46,739 nt of DNA. Source: Halostreptopolyspora alba (GTDB lineage Bacteria > Actinomycetota > Actinomycetes > Streptosporangiales > Streptosporangiaceae). Shown here one piece after another: positions 8,975-17,514 of this stretch (the stretch's first letter is position 1; the number at the start of each line of letters is the position of its first letter). The notes beneath the pieces were generated by a model. That model ran no database searches. It was not told the DNA's origin and saw nothing but the letters and a program-made list of their open reading frames with translations. The position numbers were made by a program, and so were the translations under genes. The DNA lies in the NCBI GenBank assembly GCA_003725585.1, contig RJMB01000031.1, forward strand, positions 1-46,739. Reading direction: 5' to 3'.

Positions 8975-10660
8975 GTGGCACGGACGCTGACCGGTGTCGG
9001 GGTGAGTCCCGGTGTGGGGCACGGGCCGGTGCTCCGGCTGCACCGGTCTGTTCCCGAGCCCCCCGAGGGCCACCAGCACAGCGGCGACGCCGACGCGGAG
9101 AGTCGACGCGCGCTCCGGGCCCTGGAGGAGACGGCGCGTGACCTCGACGACAGGGGTGAACGCGCCGGCGGGCACGCCCGGGAGGTCCTGACCGCGCAGG
9201 CACTCATGGCGCGCGACCCCACCCTGGGTGACGATGTCCGACGCCGGGTCGGCGAGGGTGCCTCCGCCGCCCGCGCGGTGTCGGAGGCCATGGCCGTCTA
9301 CCGGGGGATGCTCGCGACAGCTGGCGAGTACATGGCCGCCCGGGTCGCCGACCTCGACGACGTCCGCGACCGTGCCGTGGCACGACTACTCGGTGTCACG
9401 GTGCCCGGTGTACCCGAGTCCACGAACCCGTTCGTGCTGGTCGCCAACGACCTCGCGCCGGCCGACACCGCGCTGCTCGACCCCGACATGGTTCTGGGCT
9501 TCGTCACCCGGGAAGGCGGCCCCACCAGCCACACCGCGATCCTCGCCCGCGCCCTGGGGTTGCCGGCCGTGGTCGCCTGCCCCGGCGCGGAGACGATCCC
9601 GGACGGGGCGTCGTTGCTGGTCGACGGCGCCACCGGCGAGGTGGTGCGTGACCCCCGGCCCCCGGCCGTCGCGCGGGTCCGGGCGCGGACGCGGGAGCGC
9701 GACTCGGTGGCGGCCGAGACCACCGGGCCCGGACGCACCGCTGACGGGCACCCCGTCCCGCTGCTCGCCAACATTGGCGGCCCCGACGACCTGCCCTCGG
9801 CGTTGCGCAACGGCGCCGAGGGGGTTGGGCTGTACCGCACCGAACTGTTGTTCCTGGACCGCGCCGACTCTCCCAGCCACGACGAGCAGGTCGCCGCCTA
9901 CCGCGCGGTGCTGGAGGCGTTCCCCGGTGGCACAGTGACCGTGCGCACCCTGGACGCCGGTGCCGACAAGCCACTGGAGTTCCTGTCGCGGCCGCAGGGC
10001 GCCGAGCCCAATCCGGCGCTCGGCCTACGAGGGCTGCGCATGCTGCGCCACGCGCCGGGGACGCTGGCGGCGCAGCTTCGGGCCCTGGCCGAGGCCGCGC
10101 GCGGCACCGAGGCCGAGCTGGGCGTGATGGCGCCCATGGTCACCGATGTCGCCGACACCGAATGGTTCGTGGCGGCCGCGGCCGAGGCCGGCGTCTCCCA
10201 CGCGGGCGTCATGCTCGAGGTGCCGGCGGCGGCGCTGCGCGCCCGGCACCTGGCCGAGGCCGCGGAGTTCTTCAGCATCGGCACCAACGACCTCACCCAG
10301 TACGCGTGCGCCGCCGACCGGGAGATCAGCGCGCTGGGCGCGTTCCAGGACCCGTGGCAGCCCGGTGTGCTCGACCTCGTGGCCACGGCCGCGCGCGCCG
10401 CCACGGCGACCGGGCGGCCCTGTGGGGTCTGCGGCGAGGCCGCCGGCGACCCGATGCTGAGCTGCGTGCTGGTCGGACTCGGGGTCACCTCGCTTTCGAT
10501 GGGAGCCTTCGCGCTCCCCCTGGTGCGCGCCGCGCTCGCGCGCACCACCCACGACCAGTGCCGTGAGGCGGCCGCGGCCGCGCTCGACGCCCGCGACGCC
10601 CGCGCGGCCAAGCACGCCGCGCGCGAGCGGCTTCCCGGGATCGCCTCCCTGGGGCTGTGA
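8975..10660 (+). CDS. ptsI: PTS enzyme I (phosphoenolpyruvate-protein phosphotransferase)
   Basis: Enzyme I takes phosphate from phosphoenolpyruvate and phosphorylates HPr. The protein has 561 residues. H186 in GGPTSHTAILARALGLP is the phosphohistidine. The PEP-binding barrel shows GLYRTELLFL, LDAGADKPLEFL, NPALGLRGLRML, FFSIGTNDLTQYACAADRE and the cysteine motif CGVCGEAAGDP. GTG at 8975 lies 10 nt after the HPr stop with GAGGGG upstream, giving MARTLTGVGVSPGV, the normal enzyme I start. A longer reading into ptsH is a frame artefact. Confidence 0.97.
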   Translation: MARTLTGVGVSPGVGHGPVLRLHRSVPEPPEGHQHSGDADAESRRALRALEETARDLDDRGERAGGHAREVLTAQALMARDPTLGDDVRRRVGEGASAARAVSEAMAVYRGMLATAGEYMAARVADLDDVRDRAVARLLGVTVPGVPESTNPFVLVANDLAPADTALLDPDMVLGFVTREGGPTSHTAILARALGLPAVVACPGAETIPDGASLLVDGATGEVVRDPRPPAVARVRARTRERDSVAAETTGPGRTADGHPVPLLANIGGPDDLPSALRNGAEGVGLYRTELLFLDRADSPSHDEQVAAYRAVLEAFPGGTVTVRTLDAGADKPLEFLSRPQGAEPNPALGLRGLRMLRHAPGTLAAQLRALAEAARGTEAELGVMAPMVTDVADTEWFVAAAAEAGVSHAGVMLEVPAAALRARHLAEAAEFFSIGTNDLTQYACAADREISALGAFQDPWQPGVLDLVATAARAATATGRPCGVCGEAAGDPMLSCVLVGLGVTSLSMGAFALPLVRAALARTTHDQCREAAAAALDARDARAAKHAARERLPGIASLGL

Positions 10661-10686
10661 GACGCGTGACCACCCGTGGAATCCGC

Positions 10687-10704
10687 CGAGCGCGGGGGCG
10701 CTCG
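10687..10704. terminator. Hairpin after ptsI
   Basis: The arms CGAGCGC and GCGCTCG form a 7-bp perfect stem with a GGGG loop, 26 nt after the ptsI stop. It is a plausible end for the EIIB-EIIA-HAD-HPr-EI transcript. A TATCGT box near 10712 could start a separate transcript for the GH3 gene. Confidence 0.5.
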
Positions 10705-10857
10705 AACAGTGGCTATCGTGGAGGTCAACGCCGGCCCGCCGGGGCCGCGAGGACGCCGTATCCCGTTCCCGACCGGTTCGTTCGCGCTGCCATCCCGGCC
10801 GTCGCTGGCGACCCGCCACACGCCCCCAGCCGTTCCCGCCGCAACCGGAAGCCCACC

Positions 10858-12513
10858 ATGCTCAGTCGCCGTACGCTCGCTCCGCTCGCCCTGGCTCTCC
10901 TCCTGCTGTCCTCCGCCTGCGACGGGGAAGGCGGCGGTGACGGCGGCGACGGGTCCTCCCAGGACACCGCCGATGCGGCGGCGGTCGCCGAGGACCTGCT
11001 CACCGACATGGACCTCGACGAGAAGGTCGGCCAGACCCTGGTGGTCGTCGCGGAGGGAACCACCGCCGAGGAGAACGCCGGCATCATCGAGGAGCACCAG
11101 CCGGGTGGGTTCATCTACTTCCCGGAGAACATGACGGACGCCGAGCAGATCGCCGAGCTGTCCAACGGGTTGCAGGAGCGGGCCGCCGACACCGGTGCCG
11201 GGGTCCCGCTGTTCCTCGGCGTCGACCAGGAGCAGGGGATGGTCTCGCGGCTCCCCGTGGGGACGCGCTTCCCGGACGCCATGGCGGTGGGGGCCACCCG
11301 CGACACCGAGATGGCGCGTAGCCGCGCCAGCGTCACGGCCGACGAGCTCGCCGCGTTGGGAATCAACCTCGACTACGCGCCGGTCGCCGACGTCAACGTC
11401 AACGCCGCCAACCCGGTGATCGGGATCCGCTCGTTCGGCTCGGACCCGGAGCTGGTCTCGGAGATGGCCCTGGCGGAGGCGGAGGCGTTCGAGGAGGGCG
11501 GGGTCGTTCCGGTCGTGAAGCACTTCCCTGGCCACGGCGACACCGATGTCGACAGCCACACCGGGCTGCCCGAAGTGGACAAGTCCCGCGACGACTGGGA
11601 GAAGGTCGACCTTCCGCCCTTCGAGAGCGCGGTCGAGGCGGACGTCGACGCCGTCATGACCGCGCACGTGTTCCTGCCCGAGCTGGACGACTCCGGGGAG
11701 CCGTCCACCCTGTCGGGGGAGGTCATCAACGGGGTGCTGCGCGACGAGCTGGGTTACGACGGCGTGGTCACCACCGACGCGCTCAACATGGAGGGGGTCC
11801 GCCAAACCCACGACGACGGCGAGATCGCCGTGCGCGCTTTGGAGGCGGGAGCCGACCAGCTTCTGATGCCGCCGGATGCCGCGGGCGCGGCCGATGCGGT
11901 GCGCAACGCTGTGGAGGAGGGACGGATCAGCGAGGACCGGCTGGACGAGTCGGTGCGGCGCATCTTGGAGCTGAAGGTGCGGCGCGGCCTGCTCGACGCC
12001 GAGCCCGCCGACGCCGGCGCCGCGGCGGAGACCGTGGGCAGCGCGGAGAACGCGGACGCCGCCCAGGAGGTCGCCGACGCGTCGGTCACCCTGCTGCGCA
12101 ATGAGGGAGAGGTGCTCCCCCTCGACGGCGGTGCCACGGTGTCCGTGAGCGGGTCCGGTGCCGACGGGATCAGCGAGGCGCTGGGCGAGTTGGGATACCA
12201 GGTGACGGGCTCCGCCGTGGACGCGGATGTCGCGGTGGTGGGAACCGATGACGCGCGCTCCGACCCGGAGCAGGCGGTCCCGGTCGAGGCCGCCGCGTCC
12301 GCGGGAACCCCGGTGGTGGTGGTCGCCCAGGGCACCCCCTACGACATCGAGGAGCTGCCGGAGGTCGAGGGCTACCTGGCCACCTACTCCTCGGTGGGGG
12401 TCTCGCGCACCGCCGCCGCCCGCGCCATCGCCGGGGAGGTGTCGCCCACCGGGAGGCTCCCGGTGGACATTCCCGGAACCGACCTGGAGTACGGCGACGG
12501 GATGGGGTACTGA
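10858..12513 (+). CDS. Secreted GH3 beta-N-acetylhexosaminidase lipoprotein (NagZ-like)
   Basis: The protein has 551 residues. The signal peptide ends in the lipobox LLSSAC, so it should be a membrane-anchored lipoprotein outside the cell. The family 3 glycoside hydrolase barrel carries GVDQEQGMVSRL, the NagZ signature KHFPGHGDTDVDSH (K221, H222; catalytic-dyad H234) and nucleophile D307 in GVVTTDALNMEG. A C-terminal alpha/beta domain follows from about residue 400. This family removes terminal GlcNAc from peptidoglycan or chitin fragments, which would feed the adjacent GlcNAc PTS. ATG at 10858 was chosen because it starts the signal peptide with the basic MLSRRTL; longer in-frame readings lack a signal. 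Confidence 0.9.
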   Translation: MLSRRTLAPLALALLLLSSACDGEGGGDGGDGSSQDTADAAAVAEDLLTDMDLDEKVGQTLVVVAEGTTAEENAGIIEEHQPGGFIYFPENMTDAEQIAELSNGLQERAADTGAGVPLFLGVDQEQGMVSRLPVGTRFPDAMAVGATRDTEMARSRASVTADELAALGINLDYAPVADVNVNAANPVIGIRSFGSDPELVSEMALAEAEAFEEGGVVPVVKHFPGHGDTDVDSHTGLPEVDKSRDDWEKVDLPPFESAVEADVDAVMTAHVFLPELDDSGEPSTLSGEVINGVLRDELGYDGVVTTDALNMEGVRQTHDDGEIAVRALEAGADQLLMPPDAAGAADAVRNAVEEGRISEDRLDESVRRILELKVRRGLLDAEPADAGAAAETVGSAENADAAQEVADASVTLLRNEGEVLPLDGGATVSVSGSGADGISEALGELGYQVTGSAVDADVAVVGTDDARSDPEQAVPVEAAASAGTPVVVVAQGTPYDIEELPEVEGYLATYSSVGVSRTAAARAIAGEVSPTGRLPVDIPGTDLEYGDGMGY

Positions 12514-12548
12514 CGGGGAACCCGGGTGTCCGGTTGCTGGGAACCCGG

Positions 12549-13235
12549 CTACCGCGCGGCGTCGTCGGTGGGCACGCCGGCCGAACCGTCGTCGGGTCGT
12601 TCCTCGGCGGTGGACCCCTCGTCGTCGGCGGGTCCGCCGATCCTCGCGCGCCACGGGCCGTCGGAGACGAGCCACTCGGGGACGATCCGTACCGGGAAGG
12701 GGTGCCGCAACGAGAGGACGTCGCCGCCGAACGCCTGCGTGACCTCCTGGTACGCGCCGTCCTCCAGGCGGAAGACGAGGATGCCGGTCTTGTCCAGCGA
12801 GGGGTTCACGATCCAGTAGTGCTCGATGCCGAACGCCGCGTACTCGCGCGCTTTCTTGTTCGTGTCGCGGAAGACGCTCTCGGGCGAGAGCACCTCGACC
12901 GCCAGGACGGGAGGGCGGGTCTGGTACTGCGGATTGAAGTCCTCAGTTCGGAGGACCGCCAGATCCGGAATTCGATGGCTGGTCCGCGCGTCGTTGAGGG
13001 TCATTCCGGGGCCACCGTGGACCTCCAGTGAATTCGGAGCATTGTTGACCAGGTGCCAGCTGAGCCTGAGTTCGGCCCTCGTGCGCAGACCGACGGGAGC
13101 GGGGGTCACGTCAAGCCTTCCGTCGTCCAGCTCGTACCTGCGGCCGTCGTCCGGAGTGTTGGCCAGGTCGTCCACGGTGAGTGGCCGGTTCGTGGGAAAG
13201 TCGCGTTCGCACTCGCTCGGAGCCATGAGTGTCAT
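12549..13235 (-). CDS. Uma2-family (DUF820) endonuclease-fold protein
   Basis: The protein has 228 residues of the Uma2/DUF820 family, a PD-(D/E)XK-like nuclease fold that is abundant in actinomycetes and cyanobacteria. Visible are RRYELDDGRLDVTPAP, RIPDLAVL, and the core VEVLSPESVFRDTNKKAREYAAFGIEHYWIV, which holds the Asp/Glu/Lys set. The C-terminal 30 residues are acidic and disordered. The start is ATG at 13235 with GGAGG six bases upstream; longer readings lack this site. It is convergent with the GH3 gene, with 35 nt between stops. The cellular role of the family is not settled. Confidence 0.88.
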   Translation of the reverse strand: MTLMAPSECERDFPTNRPLTVDDLANTPDDGRRYELDDGRLDVTPAPVGLRTRAELRLSWHLVNNAPNSLEVHGGPGMTLNDARTSHRIPDLAVLRTEDFNPQYQTRPPVLAVEVLSPESVFRDTNKKAREYAAFGIEHYWIVNPSLDKTGILVFRLEDGAYQEVTQAFGGDVLSLRHPFPVRIVPEWLVSDGPWRARIGGPADDEGSTAEERPDDGSAGVPTDDAAR

Positions 13236-13406
13236 TGTGCCTCCTTGGTCGCATGGCGGCCAGTGTGGCGCGGCCCGGTGACACGCCGTGGTGATTTCGA
13301 ATAAAGGTCCCCACCGCGCATCCGAGAATCCGGGAAAACCCAGGTCAGACCATCGCGGCGGGGGCATCACGCACGAGTCCGAAAATCCGGGGTCAGGTGG
13401 GGCACA

Positions 13407-13443
13407 AGGGCCGGCGGGACGAGTGCCGTTCACCGCCGGCCCT
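13407..13443. terminator. Terminator hairpin after the PPOX gene
   Basis: The perfect 11-bp arms AGGGCCGGCGG and CCGCCGGCCCT flank a 15-nt loop, 20 nt beyond the stop of the leftward gene that ends at 13463. Confidence 0.75.
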
Positions 13444-13462
13444 GTCGGTCACAACGGTGCCC

Positions 13463-13924
13463 TCAGGCCAACCGGGGCGGGAACCCGCCGGTGGCCACCG
13501 GCCCCCACCGTTCCGGGGTGACGCGCAGCAGCGCCTTGCCCTGCTCGCGCATCGCGGCACGGTACTCGTCCCAGTCCGGGTGTTCTCCGGAGACGACCCG
13601 GAAGTACTCCACCAGCGGCTCGACGGCCTCCTCGCCCTCGACGACCTCGGCGGAGCCGTCGACCTGCACCCACGGGCCGTCGAACTCGTCGGAGAGCACC
13701 ACAACGCTGACCCGCGGGTCACGGGACGCGTTGCGCGTCTTGGCCCGTTCCGGGTAGGTGGACACGACGATCCGTCCCCGCCCGTCGACGCCGCAGGTGA
13801 CCGGCGACGCCTGGGGCGAGCCGTCCGAGCGTCGCGTCAGTAGGACCGCGCGGTGCCGCGGCCGGATGAACTCCAACAGCTCGCCGGCCGTGACCCGATC
13901 GGTGGTCGCCATGGACGGACTCAT
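13463..13924 (-). CDS. PPOX-class F420-dependent oxidoreductase
   Basis: The protein has 153 residues with the split-barrel flavin/deazaflavin fold. Visible are RHRAVLLTRRSDGSPQASPVTCGVDGRG, STYPERAKTRNASRDPRVSVVVL and WVQVDGSAEVVEG. The C-terminus RVTPERWGPVATGGFPPRLA is typical of actinobacterial TIGR03618-like F420 proteins. The substrate is unknown; relatives reduce biliverdin or other conjugated compounds. The start is ATG at 13924 with GGAGAAGG upstream. An internal ATG at 13912 is the alternative. Confidence 0.85.
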   Translation of the reverse strand: MSPSMATTDRVTAGELLEFIRPRHRAVLLTRRSDGSPQASPVTCGVDGRGRIVVSTYPERAKTRNASRDPRVSVVVLSDEFDGPWVQVDGSAEVVEGEEAVEPLVEYFRVVSGEHPDWDEYRAAMREQGKALLRVTPERWGPVATGGFPPRLA

Positions 13925-14012
13925 CGCCTTCTCCCAACGTGAAGCGCTCTACCGGGGCGTCGGGGGACGGAGTCGGAATTCTAGGTGGTCGGTGGCCACG
14001 GTTGAAGCCGAC

Positions 14013-15209
14013 TCAGCGCAGCTTCTTCAGTTCCTGCCGTGCGATGGAGCGGATGTGCACCTCGTCGGGACCGTCGAAGATCCGCATGGCGCGGGTGTTC
14101 GCGTACATCCGCGCCAGCGGGAAGTCGTCGCTGACACCCGCTCCGCCGTGGACCTGGATCGCGCGGTCGACCACACTCGCCACCGCCCGGGGGACGGCCA
14201 CCTTGATCGCGGAGATCTCGGTGCGCGCCTCCTTCACCCCGTGGTTGTCGATCATCCACGCCGTCTTCAGCACGAGCAACCTGGCCTGCTCGATCGCCAG
14301 CCGCGACTCGGCGATCTGCTGCTGCACCACCCCCTGCTCGGCGAGAGGTTCGCCGAACGCCACCCGTTCGTTGGCGCGTTCGATCATCATCCGCAGGGCC
14401 CGCTCCGCCGTGCCGAGCGCCCGCATGCAGTGGTGGATGCGGCCGGGGCCGAGCCGGGCCTGGGCGATCGCGAAGCCGTCGCCCTCGTTGCCGATGAGGT
14501 TGCTGGCCGGGACCCGCACATCGGTGAGCCGCAGCTCGCAGTGGCCTTCCTGGTCCTGGTAACCGAACACCGGCAGGGAGCGGAGGATCTCGACGCCGGG
14601 GGTGTCGACGGGGACCAGGATCATCGACTGTTGGCGGTGGGTCGGCCCGTCCGGGGCGGTCTTGCCCATCACGATGAGGAACTTGCAGCGGGGGTCGGCG
14701 ACCCCGCTGATCCACCACTTGCGGCCGTTGATGACGTACTCGTCGCCCTCGCGGACGATCGAGGTCTGGATGTTGGTGGCGTCGGAGGAGGCGACGTCGG
14801 GCTCGGTCATGGCGAAGGCGGACCGGATCTCGCCCTCCAGCAGCGGGTCCAACCACTGCTGCCGCTGTTCGTCCGAGCCGAACATGTGCAGCAGCTCCAT
14901 GTTGCCCGTGTCGGGCGCCGAGCAGTTCATCGCCTGCGGGGCGAGGCCGGAGTTCCCGGTCACCTCGGCGAGGCTCGCGTAGTCGGTGACACTCAGGCCG
15001 CCGATGTGCGGCAGGAAGAGGTTCCACAGGCCGCGGCGGCGCGCCTCGGCCTTGAGTTCCTCCATGACCGGCGGCAACCGGTGGTCGTCGCGTCCGGCCT
15101 CCTCACGTTGCCGGTGGTAGACGGGTTCGGCCGGGTAGACGTGGTTCGTCATGAAGTCGTTCAGGTTCGCCAGGTACTCGCGTGCCTTGGGGCTGGGTTC
15201 GAAGTCCAT
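14013..15209 (-). CDS. Acyl-CoA dehydrogenase, ACAD10/11 type
   Basis: This FAD-dependent acyl-CoA dehydrogenase has 398 residues. Visible are SGLAPQAMNCSAPDTGNME, the FAD/substrate motif FAMTEPDVASSDATNI, GRKWWISGVADPRCKFLIVMGKT and the C-terminal IQVHGGAGVSDDFPLARMYANTRAMRIFDGPDEVH, which is characteristic of the ACAD10/ACAD11 branch. That branch acts with a kinase and a HAD domain on 4-hydroxyacyl-CoA in animals. The gene diverges from a HAD phosphatase across a shared palindrome (15229-15242). The start is ATG at 15209. Confidence 0.92.
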   Translation of the reverse strand: MDFEPSPKAREYLANLNDFMTNHVYPAEPVYHRQREEAGRDDHRLPPVMEELKAEARRRGLWNLFLPHIGGLSVTDYASLAEVTGNSGLAPQAMNCSAPDTGNMELLHMFGSDEQRQQWLDPLLEGEIRSAFAMTEPDVASSDATNIQTSIVREGDEYVINGRKWWISGVADPRCKFLIVMGKTAPDGPTHRQQSMILVPVDTPGVEILRSLPVFGYQDQEGHCELRLTDVRVPASNLIGNEGDGFAIAQARLGPGRIHHCMRALGTAERALRMMIERANERVAFGEPLAEQGVVQQQIAESRLAIEQARLLVLKTAWMIDNHGVKEARTEISAIKVAVPRAVASVVDRAIQVHGGAGVSDDFPLARMYANTRAMRIFDGPDEVHIRSIARQELKKLR

Positions 15210-15228
15210 GTGACGAGTATGCCATCCG

Positions 15229-15242
15229 ACCGACTAGTCGGT
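15229..15242. promoter_or_regulatory. Perfect 14-bp palindrome, TetR-type operator candidate
   Basis: ACCGACTAGTCGGT is fully self-complementary. It lies 20 nt upstream of the acyl-CoA dehydrogenase start and 138 nt upstream of the divergent HAD gene. Length and form fit a TetR-family operator, which often controls acyl-CoA dehydrogenase genes. No TetR gene is in the window. Confidence 0.6.
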
Positions 15243-15379
15243 ACTGTCCCCATGGGGAATCTCTCCGGTCGCTCCCGAGGTTGAAAAGCGGGAGAGACGG
15301 GGAAGAACCCCGCTCCCACCCGCCACGGGCCCGGAACCCGCCGGCGGGTACGGCCGCGAAGAAGGACGGAGGCGATCGG

Positions 15380-16045
15380 ATGACCACCGATTGTCGCGGA
15401 ATCATCACCGACTGGGGTGGAGTCCTGACCACGCCGCTGAACGAGACGGTCGACGCCTGGCTGGTGGCCGACGGAATCGACCAGGAGCACTACCGGACCG
15501 TCATGCGGTCCTGGGTGCGGGGCGCCTACGGCGGGGACGGCGCCGCGCACAACCCGATCCACCAGCTGGAACGAGGCGAGGTGTCGACAGAGGAGTTCGA
15601 GCGCCTCCTCGCCGCACGGCTACGACTGGTCGACGGCGGCCCGGTGCCCGCCGAAGGGCTGATCAGGCGGATGTTCTCCGGATTCCACCCCGTGGACGAG
15701 ATGTACGCGTTCCTGCGGCAGGCGCGCGACCAGGGCATGCGCACCTGCCTGCTGTCGAACTCCTGGGGCAACGGGTACCCCCGCGATCGGTTCGCCGAGA
15801 CGTTCGACTCAGTTGTCATCTCCGGAGAGGTCGGCATGCGCAAGCCCGAGCCCGGGATATTCCGGCGCGCGGTGGAACTCACCGGGCTCGCGCCCGAGGA
15901 GTGCGTGTTCATCGACGACATCCGGCACAATGTGGACGCCGCCATCGAGCTGGGCATGACCGGTATCCTGCACCGCTCGCCGGAGCGGACGCGGGCCGAA
16001 CTCGCCGAAACCTGCGGCGTCGAGCTGAGCCCGGTCCCGTCGTAG
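15380..16045 (+). CDS. HAD-like phosphatase, epoxide-hydrolase-N/ACAD10 type
   Basis: The protein has 221 residues. Motif I is IITDWGGVL, the D-x-G-G variant seen in the N-terminal phosphatase of soluble epoxide hydrolase and in the HAD domain of ACAD10. Motif II is CLLSNSWGN, the motif III Lys is in GEVGMRKPEPGIFRRAVE, and motif IV is CVFIDDIRHNVDAA. The start is ATG at 15380 with GGAGG seven bases upstream. It is divergent from the acyl-CoA dehydrogenase. A joint role in removing a phosphorylated hydroxyacyl intermediate is inferred; no adjacent kinase gene is present. Confidence 0.88.
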   Translation: MTTDCRGIITDWGGVLTTPLNETVDAWLVADGIDQEHYRTVMRSWVRGAYGGDGAAHNPIHQLERGEVSTEEFERLLAARLRLVDGGPVPAEGLIRRMFSGFHPVDEMYAFLRQARDQGMRTCLLSNSWGNGYPRDRFAETFDSVVISGEVGMRKPEPGIFRRAVELTGLAPEECVFIDDIRHNVDAAIELGMTGILHRSPERTRAELAETCGVELSPVPS

Positions 16046-16133
16046 CGCCGGGTGTCCGCGTGGCGGCTCCCCGCGGGGCTTGACACACTCGGGGGTGTCC
16101 GCAGATCCCGGCCACCGAATGACGAGACCCACG

Positions 16134-16586
16134 ATGCGCGTCTTCCTGCCGAGTTCCCTTCCCGCTCTCGCCGACATCCTCGAACGAGGCGAGGTAGCCG
16201 GCCCCGAGATCCGCGCCTTCGCGGTTGTGGGGGAACCGGATCCCGATGGCGGCGCCGACGACGAGGAACTCGCCTACGAGGCGCTGCTCGCGGCGGCCAG
16301 CGCGTCGTTGCGGCTGCTGGCCGCCGACCCCGAGGCCCCGCGCCGGCGGGTCGTGCTCGCGGCCGACGTTCCGGAGCGGATCGTGGAGCCGGAAACCGGT
16401 GCGTCCGGGGTGGCCAGCGTCACCGTGGCGGGGACGGTCCCGCTCAAACGCGTGGCCTCGGCCCACATCGACGACGAGGCCGCCATCCCCGACATCGAGG
16501 CGGCGATCGCCGATCCCGACGCCGACGTCGGACCCGAGCACGAGCTCATGTGGTACGCGACCCAGGAGCTGAGGTACGTGGTCTGA
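16134..16586 (+). CDS. DUF6912 family protein
   Basis: The protein has 150 residues and begins MRVFLPSSLPALADILERG. A central ASASLRLLAADPEAPRRRVV and a C-terminal MWYATQELRYVV follow, the recognisable layout of the actinobacterial DUF6912 family. Its function is unknown. ATG at 16134 was chosen because the family starts there; a 54-nt upstream extension is possible. A TTGACA box at 16080-16085 lies upstream but has no clear -10 partner. Confidence 0.85.
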   Translation: MRVFLPSSLPALADILERGEVAGPEIRAFAVVGEPDPDGGADDEELAYEALLAAASASLRLLAADPEAPRRRVVLAADVPERIVEPETGASGVASVTVAGTVPLKRVASAHIDDEAAIPDIEAAIADPDADVGPEHELMWYATQELRYVV

Positions 16587-16644
16587 CGCGCGGGGCCGGT
16601 GGAGGCACCGTGGTCGGATGTGAGAGGGGAGTGCTGATCTGGCT

Positions 16645-16663
16645 CACTGGCCAGGGGCCAGTG
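16645..16663. terminator. Hairpin at the island's left boundary
   Basis: The arms CACTGGCC and GGCCAGTG form a perfect 8-bp stem with a 3-nt loop. It is 9 nt after the kinase stop (minus strand) and 59 nt after the DUF6912 stop, so it can end both converging transcripts. Confidence 0.7.
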
Positions 16664-16671
16664 GTGTTTGG

Positions 16672-17514
16672 CTATTGGAGGGCGAGCACTTCGGCCGCGA
16701 GTCTTTCCGCGTAGGGCCTCAGCCGGGCATGGACCTCGTCGCGCTCCGATGCCTGGATGATCTCCGCGCAGATCACCAGTTGGGCGAGGCGCCCGTGCTC
16801 AGTGTCCAGCACATCGCTGAACACCTCGCGTCCCTTCGTCGCTGTGGCCTGTGCCGGAAGCGCGTAGGCCAGCAGCACGGCCGCGTCGTATCCGGCCGGT
16901 GCCGATCCCCACCCCTCCCAGTCGATGATCTCCAGCGGGTTACGGGTGAGGTTGGCCCAGTGGAGATCTCCGTGGGCCGCTTCCCAGCGGGGCACGGTCA
17001 AGTCCGCGCCCTCCAGCGCGGGGATGAACCGGGGGATCCGGCCGATGTACGCCTGCGTCATCACCTCCCGGCCAGAGGGGACCGCGGTGCCGCGGACCTC
17101 ATCCAGGCAGGTGCGCATATCCTTCCACCACCGGTCGTCCACGTCTGCCGGGGCGGAAAGGTCTGGTGTCGGCGAGAGGATTTCCCCACGAAGGCGCGTC
17201 CACAGGGTCGCCCGGAACGCGGCCCTCTCTTCCCGCCAGGTGTGCTCGCCGAGGATCATGGGGCGTGGGACCGCGTCGCCGAGCACCGCGTCCGCCAGTG
17301 CCGCGCCTTCCCAGATCTTTCCCCCAGGGCGGGAAGCGGTCATCAGCCGCAACCAAGCCGGGAGTTCACCGGCCGCCGTCACCGGACCGCCCAGCGTGCG
17401 TCCTCCCAGCCCGGAACGCAACTGAACGTCGGCGGGGGCGGAGGCGCCGAGGCGCGCGGCCGCCTCATGCCATCGGTCGGTCAGGTCAGCGGGCGGGTGG
17501 GTCGAGGAGGTCAC
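16672..17514 (-). CDS. Aminoglycoside-phosphotransferase-fold kinase in the peptide operon
   Basis: The protein has 280 residues and the APH/choline-kinase fold. The catalytic loop is AAHGDLHWANL (D183, N188) and the metal-binding motif is EIIDWEGWG (D198). The N-lobe is less clear and I see no confident canonical lysine. The GTG start at 17514 lies inside the end of the aldo/keto reductase gene (29-nt overlap), so it is the last gene of a coupled operon. APH-like kinases phosphorylate small molecules. Some phosphorylate Ser/Thr of RiPP precursors in class V lanthipeptide and thioamitide pathways. With a small peptide gene upstream, a peptide substrate is possible but unproven. An antibiotic-resistance role cannot be excluded. 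Confidence 0.85.
   Translation of the reverse strand: MTSSTHPPADLTDRWHEAAARLGASAPADVQLRSGLGGRTLGGPVTAAGELPAWLRLMTASRPGGKIWEGAALADAVLGDAVPRPMILGEHTWREERAAFRATLWTRLRGEILSPTPDLSAPADVDDRWWKDMRTCLDEVRGTAVPSGREVMTQAYIGRIPRFIPALEGADLTVPRWEAAHGDLHWANLTRNPLEIIDWEGWGSAPAGYDAAVLLAYALPAQATATKGREVFSDVLDTEHGRLAQLVICAEIIQASERDEVHARLRPYAERLAAEVLALQ

Noticed and set aside
12515-12548. Duplicated GGGAACCCGG between the GH3 and Uma2 genes
   Set aside because: A short GC-rich duplication between converging stops, not clearly a terminator or a copy of the dispersed repeat.
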